DNA of 64,000 bases, taken from positions 2,418,001 through 2,482,000 of the forward strand of contig CAWJDO010000002.1 in NCBI GenBank assembly GCA_963841635.1. Direction: 5' to 3'. A model generated the notes under the pieces. It made no database searches, had not been told where the DNA came from, and worked only from the letters and a program-made list of their open reading frames with translations. Of this stretch, positions 32,164 through 40,442 are shown in pieces. The stretch is from DASWZN01 sp963841635. Its GTDB lineage: Bacteria > Acidobacteriota > Terriglobia > Bryobacterales > Bryobacteraceae. A program made the translations under genes and the position numbers. The first letter of the stretch is position 1, and each line of letters opens with the position of its first letter.

Positions 32164-32192
32164 TTGACATTGCATACTACATCGTATACAAT
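32164..32192 (+). promoter_or_regulatory. Sigma70 promoter of the TonB receptor with operator site 3 in the spacer
   Basis: TTGACA (32164-32169), a 17-base spacer and TACAAT (32187-32192) make a near-consensus promoter. The operator GCATAC-TACATC-GTATAC (32172-32189) fills the spacer and touches the -10, the classic place for a repressor. One half-site differs from GTATAC by one base. The transcription start should be near 32199, about 105 bases before the chosen ATG. Confidence 0.75.
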
Positions 32193-32304
32193 CCTGCAGA
32201 TAATGACTCGGATTGTACGCGCTTACAGCGCCCCGATTCGGTTGCCTGCGCCGCGGGCCAAAAGTCCCCGCCCAGGCTCTCGCTCTGTTGTGGAGGTGAT
32301 CTCG

Positions 32305-35300
32305 ATGTTCAGATGCTGCTCTTTGATTTCGCTGCGGCTGTTAGCCGTTTGCGTGGCCGTCTTCTCCCTCGCTGCTCCCTCTGTGTGGGCACAATCCACC
32401 GAGGGCGCCGTGAGCATCACCGTGACCGATCCGGCTGGGGCAATGATCCCGGGCGCCAAGCTGGATCTCCGTAAAGTAGCCACCAACGACCTTCGTACCG
32501 CCGCCAGCCAGGAGAGCGGCACGTACCGATTCGTTGGTTTGGATTCGGGAACCTACTCCCTCACCGTCACCAAAGAGGGTTTCTCGAAAGCGGTCGTCGA
32601 GTCCGTCGTCGTCGAGGTCGCTCGCGTGACCGACGTCGTAGTGCAGTTGAAGCTTGGAACGACGACCACGGTCGTGGAAGTGTCCGCCAGCGCCGCCCCT
32701 GTCCTTGAGATGTCTTCGAACATGATCGGCAGCACCCTCGATCTGAAGCAGATTGAGAACCTGCCGCTGGGCGGACGCGACCTCACCCAGTTATCGCGGT
32801 TGGCGCCAGGCTACACCGGCAACGGCACCAACGGCTCCTGGAACGGCGGCTCCTCGGTCGCGCAGGGCAACAACGTCGATGGCGTGATCGCCAGCCCCAG
32901 CCGCATGAAGTTCACCGGCAACTCAACGCCCTCCATCTCTCCTCGTATCGAGAACATCGAGGAGATGACGGTGCAGACCGACCAGCTCGACATGGACCAG
33001 GGTTTCGGCCAGGCCACCATGCAAATCAACTTCATCACCAAGAGCGGCACCAACGCCTTCCATGGGCTGGTCTACGAAGACTTCCGGAACTCCGCGCTGA
33101 ACGCCAACACCTGGGCCAACAACCAGACCGGGGTCGCCCGGGCGCCCCTCATTCTGAACGATTTCGGCGGCAGCGTCGGCGGTCCCATCCTCAAGAACAA
33201 GCTGTTCTTCTTTGGCAGCTTCGGCATGTCGAAACAGCCTGGTGGCAATCTGGCCTCGAACATGCTGGTCACAGCGTCGGCCCAGGCCGGGAACTTCGCC
33301 TACACCGGGACCGACGGCACGGCCCGCTCTGTGAACGTGCTCAACCTGGCCAGGGGCTTCAACTCGTCCCTGCCGTCAACGGTCAATTCCACCATCGCTT
33401 CGGAATTCGCCGCCATCAACAAGTCACTGCAATTCGGCTCCGTTTCAGCTTCCCCCGATCCCAACCTCCAGTTCATCAACTGGCTCCTGCCGTCCCCGAA
33501 CACCAACTACTACCCGGCGGGCAGCCTCGATTACCACGCCACCGAGGACCTGCGGTTCCACGTCAGCTTCAATCAGCGAAGGAACCTTCAGCCGACCAAC
33601 GGGCAACCGATGTTCCCGGGACCGGACTTCGCCAATCAGACTGCCGGCTACAAGAGCAATGCCGCTACCTTCTCGCTTGGTGTAGACTACACAGCTTCCC
33701 CGACCGTGGTGAACCAGTTCAAGGTAGGGTTCCTCTATAACGCGGTCTGGAACCCCTTAAACGAGGGCCCGCCGATCTGGAACAGCTCCATCGGGACCGT
33801 GGGCTGGAACTTCAACAACGTCGACTACCCGTACGGCGGCAACATGTCCGGCCAGCAGTATAACCTGCCCATCTCCAATTACTACCCCGTGATCACCATC
33901 TCCGACTCGGTGTCGTGGGTGCGCGACAAGCATCAGTTGAAGTTCGGCTTCTCCGGGTACCAGGAGCACGATATGTACTGGAATGCTCCCGCGGGAATCA
34001 CCAACTACAACCTTGGACTGGCCAACGGCGATCCGGCTTTGGGAGCTTTCACCAACGGCGATTCCGGCACCATCCCCTTCGCCGATTCCAACGCGCTGGC
34101 CCAGGCCCAGCAGCTCTATGCGGTCCTGACCGGCCGCGTTCACGACGCCGGAGGCCAGTACGGCCTCGACCCGAAAACGAAAAAGTACCTCCAGGTTCCG
34201 GGCAGCACTTACAATCTCAACGAACTGGTCCGGGCCTGGGGCCTGTTCGCTCAGGACTCCTGGCGCGTGACTCCCAGCCTGACCGTCAACCTCGGGCTGC
34301 GGTGGGACTTTACGGGAGACAACCATGACCTCAGCGGCGCCTATCACAGCGCCACGCCGTCGGACATTTATGGTCCCTCCGGAGTCGGTAATCTCTTCCA
34401 GCCTGGCAACCTGCCCGGGAACATGAACCCGACCATCGTGGCCCGTTCCCACGCCTACGACGGCTGGAATGTCTCGCCGCAGCCGATGGCTGGTTTTGCC
34501 TGGAAGCCGGACTTCAAGGACGGCACTCTCGGCAAACTGGCAGGCGGTGGCACGGTTATCCGAGGCGGTTTCTCGATGCGCCGCTTCACTGAACCTCAAC
34601 AGTACTTCTGGAATCAGGCCACCGACTACGGAGCTCTCTACTTCCAGCAGTACTCCCTGGCTGCGAACACGACGGGAGTGGCCGGAACGTTCGCGCCGGG
34701 CTCGCTCTCGCTCGGCGACGCGCTGCCGCCCTTCACTTACTCGCCGCACGCCACTTACGAAGTCAGCGCACCCCTGTCGGAGTACACCTTCACGTCCCTG
34801 AACTACAACGGCAACATCGTGAATGGCATGAATCCGAAGATCTCGCAACCCTGGACCCAGTCGTGGAACATCGGCATCCAGCGTGAGCTCGGGCCGTCGC
34901 GAGTGCTGGAGGTCCGCTATAACGGCAGCCGGTCTCGCAACCTGTGGCTTTCCAAGAACACAAACGAGGTAAACATCTTCCAGAGCGGAAACGGATTCCT
35001 GCCGCAGTTCAAGGCCGCCCAGCAGAATCTGGCGATCAACAAACAACACGGCGTCACATCGTTTGCCAACAATGGCTATGCGGGCCAGGTGGCGACGCCC
35101 CTCTTCGATGCGGCCTTCAAGGGCGAGGGCCCCGGGGACGCCGGAGCGCCGTTGTCCGACTACGGCGCCGAGAACTTCATCAACCTCCTGAACACAGGAC
35201 AGGCCGGCGCCATGGCCAACATTCTGGCCGGCATCGGCGGCCCGGTGCCGTATTACTGCAACCTGGTCGGTTCCGGGTTTACACCCTGCGCCACCAATGC

Positions 35301-36210
35301 AGGGTTCACCGGGGCAGGGGCCGGTTATCCCATCAACTACTTCCAGGCAAATCCCTACTCGGCCGGGATGCAGGTCCAGTACATGGATTCAGTCGGGTAT
35401 TCGAACTACCACGCCCTCCAGATCGACCTGCGCCAGAGGCAGTGGCACGGCGTCCAGTTCGACGCCAACTACACCTGGAGTCACACGCTGGGCGTCGCCT
35501 CGCCGAACGACTGGGAAGCGGCGTCCTCGCAATATACGGTCCGCGATCTGAACCTGAACTACGGCCCCACGCTGTTCGACACTCGCCACGTCGTGCATAT
35601 GGCGGCGACAGCGGACCTGCCGTTTGGGAAGGGCCGCCGCTGGCTCAATCAAGGCGGAATGGTGAACCACATTTTCGGCGGCTGGACCGTCGGCAATATC
35701 TTCACCTTCCAGACCGGCAAGCCCGCACCCATTCTAGGTGGCTACCAGACTTTCAACGACTACGGTGACGGCGGCGTGGTTCTCAACGGAGTCACCTCCA
35801 AGGACCTGCAGAAGACGTCCGGCGTGTCCTACGTCCCCGGTGCCTCCTATGTCAACATGCTGGGTTCCCAGTTCCTGGGCAGTGGCAAGTCCACGTACAT
35901 CGTTCCCAACACGACCCCGGGCACCATTGGCCAGATCTTCTACCTCTATGGACCGCATCAGACCTTCGATGATGCGTCCCTCTCCAAGTACATCGCAGTT
36001 TCGGAGAGGGTTCGCCTGTCGGTGCAGGCGGAGTTCCTCAACGTCTTCAACCATCCGACGTTCGGCTGGCGCGGAAATCTGAGCAGCCAGAACAACGTCC
36101 AATCGTCCAACTTCGGAACCGGCGTGATGGCTACGGGTTCCTCTTGCACTGCAGGCACGCCAAGCTGCGGTGCCAGGCAGATCGAACTGCGGGCGAACAT
36201 CCAGTTCTAA
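32305..36210 (+). CDS. Oar-like TonB-dependent receptor
   Basis: A 1301-residue outer-membrane receptor. ATG 32305 is preceded by GGAGGTGA at the right distance and opens a signal peptide (SLRLLAVCVAVFSLAAPSVWAQ). Residues ~32-120 are a carboxypeptidase-regulatory-like domain (GAVSITVTDPAGAMIPGAKL), then a plug (IENLPLGGRDLTQLSRLAPGY, GTNAFHGLVYEDFRNSALNAN) and a large barrel ending in RQIELRANIQF with a terminal aromatic residue. In Acidobacteriota these receptors import polymers or oligomers using TonB energy. Operator site 3 sits in its promoter and a strong terminator follows. In context the cargo is plausibly a glycopeptide; this is inference. Confidence 0.9.
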   Translation: MFRCCSLISLRLLAVCVAVFSLAAPSVWAQSTEGAVSITVTDPAGAMIPGAKLDLRKVATNDLRTAASQESGTYRFVGLDSGTYSLTVTKEGFSKAVVESVVVEVARVTDVVVQLKLGTTTTVVEVSASAAPVLEMSSNMIGSTLDLKQIENLPLGGRDLTQLSRLAPGYTGNGTNGSWNGGSSVAQGNNVDGVIASPSRMKFTGNSTPSISPRIENIEEMTVQTDQLDMDQGFGQATMQINFITKSGTNAFHGLVYEDFRNSALNANTWANNQTGVARAPLILNDFGGSVGGPILKNKLFFFGSFGMSKQPGGNLASNMLVTASAQAGNFAYTGTDGTARSVNVLNLARGFNSSLPSTVNSTIASEFAAINKSLQFGSVSASPDPNLQFINWLLPSPNTNYYPAGSLDYHATEDLRFHVSFNQRRNLQPTNGQPMFPGPDFANQTAGYKSNAATFSLGVDYTASPTVVNQFKVGFLYNAVWNPLNEGPPIWNSSIGTVGWNFNNVDYPYGGNMSGQQYNLPISNYYPVITISDSVSWVRDKHQLKFGFSGYQEHDMYWNAPAGITNYNLGLANGDPALGAFTNGDSGTIPFADSNALAQAQQLYAVLTGRVHDAGGQYGLDPKTKKYLQVPGSTYNLNELVRAWGLFAQDSWRVTPSLTVNLGLRWDFTGDNHDLSGAYHSATPSDIYGPSGVGNLFQPGNLPGNMNPTIVARSHAYDGWNVSPQPMAGFAWKPDFKDGTLGKLAGGGTVIRGGFSMRRFTEPQQYFWNQATDYGALYFQQYSLAANTTGVAGTFAPGSLSLGDALPPFTYSPHATYEVSAPLSEYTFTSLNYNGNIVNGMNPKISQPWTQSWNIGIQRELGPSRVLEVRYNGSRSRNLWLSKNTNEVNIFQSGNGFLPQFKAAQQNLAINKQHGVTSFANNGYAGQVATPLFDAAFKGEGPGDAGAPLSDYGAENFINLLNTGQAGAMANILAGIGGPVPYYCNLVGSGFTPCATNAGFTGAGAGYPINYFQANPYSAGMQVQYMDSVGYSNYHALQIDLRQRQWHGVQFDANYTWSHTLGVASPNDWEAASSQYTVRDLNLNYGPTLFDTRHVVHMAATADLPFGKGRRWLNQGGMVNHIFGGWTVGNIFTFQTGKPAPILGGYQTFNDYGDGGVVLNGVTSKDLQKTSGVSYVPGASYVNMLGSQFLGSGKSTYIVPNTTPGTIGQIFYLYGPHQTFDDASLSKYIAVSERVRLSVQAEFLNVFNHPTFGWRGNLSSQNNVQSSNFGTGVMATGSSCTAGTPSCGARQIELRANIQF

Positions 36211-36235
36211 CCAGAACTCGAGCCGCTTCGCGACG

Positions 36236-36293
36236 CCCGCGCTCCACGGGATCCCGTCCCACGGGGACCCCCGGGAGCGCGGGCAATTTTTTT
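36236..36293 (+). terminator. Intrinsic terminator after the TonB receptor gene
   Basis: A perfect 10-bp stem, CCCGCGCTCC (36236-36245) with GGAGCGCGGG (36274-36283), is followed by a run of seven T (36287-36293). It separates the receptor from the GntR gene, which must then have its own promoter. Confidence 0.85.
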
Positions 36294-36343
36294 GGAGCGG
36301 GACGACACCGCACCGAGCCAGGGTGTTATATCTAGGTGGAGTC

Positions 36344-37096
36344 GTGACAACGAAACCTAAAGATCCCGGAGTTTCGAATGAGGTGGCGCGCCGGGACGGT
36401 CACCCCAATCGCGGAGACAGCCTGACGCTGGCCTTCGAGCGTTTGCGTGAGATGATCGTCTCCGGCCAGTTGTCTCCAGGCAGCAGGATCATCGAGACGG
36501 AGCTGGCCGAGCGGCTGGGCGTGAGCCGGACCCCGGTCCGCGGCGCCCTGCAGTTGCTGCAACGGGAAGGACTGGTCAACGGAGCAGGGACCGGAAGCAA
36601 GCAGCGCATGCTGGTGGCCCCGCTGACCAAAGAGGACTCGCGCGAACTGTACAGCATCGTGGGGTTGGTGGAGGGATTGGCCGGGCGGCTGACCGCCCAA
36701 CTCCCGGCCTCCGAGCGCGAGCGCATCGTCCACCGGCTCAAGTCGCTCAATGCCGGGCTGGAGGAACTGGCCAGCGCCCACCGGCGCGATCCCATTCGCA
36801 CCTTCGACCTCGACCGGACCTTTCATCGCTCCATCGTAGAGGCGTGCGCGGGTCCACGGCTTCTGGATCTGCACAATTCGATCCAACCGCAAACCGAGCG
36901 CTACTGGCGCCTGTACGCCTCGTCCATCATCGATCAGCTGGCGGATTCCGTCGCGGAGCACAAGGCCATTATCGAGGCGATCTCGCGCGGCGATGCCAAG
37001 TCCGCCGAGAGGGCCCTCCAGCTGAACTGGGAGAACGGGGCCGAGCGGCTTTCCCAGGTCATTGACAGCCTGGGCGAGCGCGGAAGCTGGCTGTAG
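36344..37096 (+). CDS. GntR-family regulator, FCD (FadR) subfamily
   Basis: A 250-residue regulator from GTG 36344, which follows AGGTGGA. Residues ~20-80 are the winged helix (FERLREMIVSGQLSPGSRIIETELAERLGVSRTPVRGALQLL). Residues ~95-240 form the all-helical FCD domain with the metal/ligand pattern around DLDRTFHRSIV and AEHKAIIEAI. FCD regulators usually repress uptake and catabolism of organic or amino acids by binding short TATA-rich palindromes. It is the only GntR gene seen here and sits at the end of the cluster with three GTATAC-type operators, so I infer it controls them, with hydroxyproline or a product as inducer. No such operator precedes the gene itself. Confidence 0.9.
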   Translation: MTTKPKDPGVSNEVARRDGHPNRGDSLTLAFERLREMIVSGQLSPGSRIIETELAERLGVSRTPVRGALQLLQREGLVNGAGTGSKQRMLVAPLTKEDSRELYSIVGLVEGLAGRLTAQLPASERERIVHRLKSLNAGLEELASAHRRDPIRTFDLDRTFHRSIVEACAGPRLLDLHNSIQPQTERYWRLYASSIIDQLADSVAEHKAIIEAISRGDAKSAERALQLNWENGAERLSQVIDSLGERGSWL

Positions 37097-37137
37097 GCCG
37101 CTTCGGCGCGCACCAGCGACCGCCAAATAGCCGGCGA

Positions 37138-40131
37138 TCAACCCAGACCAACAGCATCCGCGGCCGCGGACGGTGGGTGTACTTCGCGTTGCGATGAGCG
37201 AGCCGAGAGGAGTTCCAGGCGCTCTTTCATCAGGCGTCCGACAGCCTCGGGAGACAAATTCTGGCGCACGAATTGCCTGCCGGCGAGGGCTCGGCCTTCG
37301 CGGATTTCCTTGTTTTCGTGGACCAGCTTCATCGCCGCCGAGGCCTCGGCAATGCTGGCATCGGCCCACCTGCCGTTCGGATCGTAGGGATCGCATCCGG
37401 GCCCGACCGGGCATAGCCGGTAGCCCACAAGAAAGGCGTTGTCCGGCTTCGTAAAGTCCATGTTCCCCGAGTAGCCGGTCACGATCGCCGGCTTGCCCAA
37501 GTACATCGCTTCGGCGATGCCGAGGCCGAAACCTTCCGAGCGATGCAGCGACACGAAACAGTCGCAGGCCCGCATGAGGGCGTTGACCTCGTCACGAGAC
37601 ATCGCCTGGTCGACAATCATGACTGGCTGGCCGGCGGCGGCGGCGCGAAGGCGCGCGAGGTTCGTGCGCCGCTGGTCGCCATGGTTGATCTTAATCACCA
37701 GGTGACAGTCGGATGAGCCGCTGAACGCACCTGCAAATGCCTCGATCACCGCCAGCGGATTCTTGCGCTCGAACACGCTCAGCATGTCGAAGGTGGTGAG
37801 AAAAGTAAAGGGCTTGAGCGGAATGCCAAACGAGGACCGGTCGAGCAGCGCTGGCTCGTCCACCTCTACTGCGTAAGGAATGCGGACCACCGGGATAGGC
37901 GATTTCCGGGCGATTGCCTCCTGGCAGAAGGTGCTCGGAGTCCAGATCTCGTGGTAGCAGTCAAACGACGGGCGCCATCTGTCCGGAAAGTCCTCGAGTT
38001 CCCACGTCCAGAAACCGATGTTGTACTTGTCCCTGGTGAAGTCCCGTCCCAGCCTGTCCATCGCGATCTGCGCCTGGTCCGCGTTCACGTAGAACAGATT
38101 GAACGAATGCGGGAACGTCTTCGATTCCGCGCCCGCCCGGCCGTCCGTTGTCCGATACGGACCGCGGCGTGAATCGACGCTTCGGAGCCGCAGGGGGATC
38201 CCCGCTTTCCGGATAGCCAGGGCCGCATAGCGAGAGGATTCACCCACGCCCATTTCCGAGCGCAGGTAACCCACCAGGTTGACTCCGAAATCGATCGGGC
38301 CCTCGACCGGCGCAAGGCCCGAGGCAGGCAGCGCCCGCACCGGCCATCCCCCGTTTCTATCGGATATTGCCGGCGGCCGGCGCGGCAAGCGCCCGCGAAA
38401 AATGTGGGATAAGGATCGCCCTCTCGTCCGCCAACGCACGATGGAATGCCTGAGCTGAACCGCTACGTCCGTGGCATGGAAGATGACTCTGTGCCAGGCT
38501 CTGGCAGGAACGCTGTCGAGCGAGTTCAACACTTCCTGCCACTGCTGCCGGAGAGGAGTCAGGAGCGCCTCGTCCAGACGATACTCTCTCTTTCCGTAAA
38601 CCAGGAACCACATCAGGAACCTTGCGGCATCGCGGCCACAAGGATCCGGGAAAGCCTGCTGCAGATCCGGCCGGGACTCGTACAGAGAGCGCGCCAGGCG
38701 ACTCAGGCGGAGCTTGGGCTTGCCGCCATTCGCTCCGCTTGGCGTCGCGGTATCGCTCGATTCCGCTCCAGGCGCGGATGGCGCTCCGTTGGACTGCAGC
38801 TCCTCCAAGGCTTGTCGTACCTTGGGCGGCAAACCTCGAGCATCTGGCTGCCAGCGCCGGCCATGGCCCACCCTGGCATCCTCTTCCTTCCTCCGGTGTG
38901 CCGCATCGAGGGCACTAGAGATTGGGGCCAGCAAGACGTCGTGCAGACCGTGCTCAGTCGAGCCGAAAGACAGAACCCATTCCATGAATCGAACCAGGTC
39001 GCCACCCAGGATGTCCGGCATGGCAGCCTGCAGGTCCGTTCTCGTTCGATAAATCCGATAGGCAAGACGGGTGACGCCAGCTGGTTCGCCGTTCACATTG
39101 CCAATCGGCTGGTTCCACACATCCAGAAAAGCACGGAAACCTTCTTCGGAGAACGGGTTCTCGATTCTACTCATGAGCTCGGGCGCCTCGTGGTGAAGGG
39201 AGCGGCCCATGTCGGGAACCGAAAGCCCGTTCTCGAAACTGCCAAACGCATACGGCCACGTCTTCGACCGTGAATAGCCCTGGGCCAGAAGATCGTCGCG
39301 ATACTCCATGACCAATTCACGGACGTCGCCGAGCTCAGCCAGGCGGACGCGGTTTTGAAAGCGCGACAGTTGGTCCGGATCGCTGGGATCGAAACCGCTG
39401 AAATGGAAGAAGTAGAGCGGGCGTCCATTCACCTGGTAGCCACCCGGAGTTCGCATGATGGGTCGCTGTTTGATGTTCCAGTACGCCACGTTTAGGCCGG
39501 GTTCGCGGCTGATCGTGACACCTCGAAACAGCCCAGGCACGAGGTCCACCCATCGCTGGTCCACAAACAGACCTCGCGGAAGGTCGACCACACAGTGATC
39601 GTGGACCTTGGTTTGCCACCACTTCAAAAAGCGCAGGGTCTGCTGCGATGAGGCCAGGGCAATGAAGCCAAGATTGTAGGCGCCCGCACGAAGGATATCC
39701 AGTTCGCTCGGCCGGCAGTCATCGTCCTCCATCAGCTCCGTGAGGTGCGGCGTTAGCAGAATCGAGCAGCTCTCCAACTCAGCACACACAGTGTCCGGGC
39801 AGCCGTAAACCTTGATGTCGGGATCGAGGTAGATCAGCCGTTCCAAACCGTAGCGTTCGAATATCGCCTCGAGCGCGTACGGCTTAACGGCTGTGCTCAA
39901 TTCGAGGAGCGAGTACTTGAAGTGGAACCACCGCGATTCCGGAAGGCTCAGGTCCTCTGAGAGAATCAAATCGAAAGGTTCGTCCGCGGGCTCGAAGTAG
40001 CCGTCTACGTGGTCGACCAGGATTACGATTCGCACCGCCTCCGGAAACCATCTCTGGACAGAGGTCATCAGCACGCGGGCGTATGGCAGGTAGTTCTTGG
40101 CGACGATGGTGCACACGCCACTTCGTTTCAT
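37138..40131 (-). CDS. Two-domain glycosyltransferase (GT-A N-terminus, GT4 C-terminus)
   Basis: A 997-residue protein from ATG 40131 (a TTG lies two codons upstream). Residues ~1-310 resemble a GT-A sugar transferase: VCTIVAKNYLPYARVLMTSV and the metal-binding YLDPDIKVYG. The middle holds two copies of a helical unit (about residues 330-420 and 470-550; RTDLQAAMPDILGGDLVRFMEW and RPDLQQAFPDPCGRDAARFL). The C-terminal ~380 residues are a GT-B family 4 domain: DFGVNLVGYLRSEMGVGES, FVSLHRSEGFGLGIAEAMYLGKPAI. It may add two sugars in sequence to an exopolysaccharide or surface glycan. It stands downstream of the kinase gene with a 311-base gap. Confidence 0.85.
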   Translation of the reverse strand: MKRSGVCTIVAKNYLPYARVLMTSVQRWFPEAVRIVILVDHVDGYFEPADEPFDLILSEDLSLPESRWFHFKYSLLELSTAVKPYALEAIFERYGLERLIYLDPDIKVYGCPDTVCAELESCSILLTPHLTELMEDDDCRPSELDILRAGAYNLGFIALASSQQTLRFLKWWQTKVHDHCVVDLPRGLFVDQRWVDLVPGLFRGVTISREPGLNVAYWNIKQRPIMRTPGGYQVNGRPLYFFHFSGFDPSDPDQLSRFQNRVRLAELGDVRELVMEYRDDLLAQGYSRSKTWPYAFGSFENGLSVPDMGRSLHHEAPELMSRIENPFSEEGFRAFLDVWNQPIGNVNGEPAGVTRLAYRIYRTRTDLQAAMPDILGGDLVRFMEWVLSFGSTEHGLHDVLLAPISSALDAAHRRKEEDARVGHGRRWQPDARGLPPKVRQALEELQSNGAPSAPGAESSDTATPSGANGGKPKLRLSRLARSLYESRPDLQQAFPDPCGRDAARFLMWFLVYGKREYRLDEALLTPLRQQWQEVLNSLDSVPARAWHRVIFHATDVAVQLRHSIVRWRTRGRSLSHIFRGRLPRRPPAISDRNGGWPVRALPASGLAPVEGPIDFGVNLVGYLRSEMGVGESSRYAALAIRKAGIPLRLRSVDSRRGPYRTTDGRAGAESKTFPHSFNLFYVNADQAQIAMDRLGRDFTRDKYNIGFWTWELEDFPDRWRPSFDCYHEIWTPSTFCQEAIARKSPIPVVRIPYAVEVDEPALLDRSSFGIPLKPFTFLTTFDMLSVFERKNPLAVIEAFAGAFSGSSDCHLVIKINHGDQRRTNLARLRAAAAGQPVMIVDQAMSRDEVNALMRACDCFVSLHRSEGFGLGIAEAMYLGKPAIVTGYSGNMDFTKPDNAFLVGYRLCPVGPGCDPYDPNGRWADASIAEASAAMKLVHENKEIREGRALAGRQFVRQNLSPEAVGRLMKERLELLSARSSQREVHPPSAAADAVGLG

Positions 40132-40137
40132 TGGCAA

Positions 40138-40442
40138 CCTTACCCAAAGGAGCCCGCGCCGGATAGCTGCTCGTGGCGGCGAACGGCGTTGTGGTTGCGC
40201 AGGCTTCAGCCTGTTTCTCCCGTCGCGCTGCCAGCAAGTTTACAATCATATCCCATCGCTGAGCCGGCCTCAAAGAGAGTAGGTCTCCGTGACTCGGAGC
40301 AGCTTGCGGCGCTCGGCTTTTCTGCTTCCGCGAGGTCCCCTAGGGCATACGCAAGCCGGTCCTCGGCCCGCCGGTCGCCGGAGTCGGCGGGCAAATCTGA
40401 GCGTCCACCGACGGCGAAACCTGTTTTGTCCAGGACAGTCGG
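40138..40442. other. Intergenic region with a short palindrome, no gene recognised
   Basis: About 300 bases between the kinase and glycosyltransferase genes. It contains CAGGCTTCAGCCTG (about 40198-40211), a 6-bp stem followed by TTT, similar to the core of the dispersed repeats at 52903, 60102 and 62790. Open frames here show no family resemblance. Confidence 0.45.
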
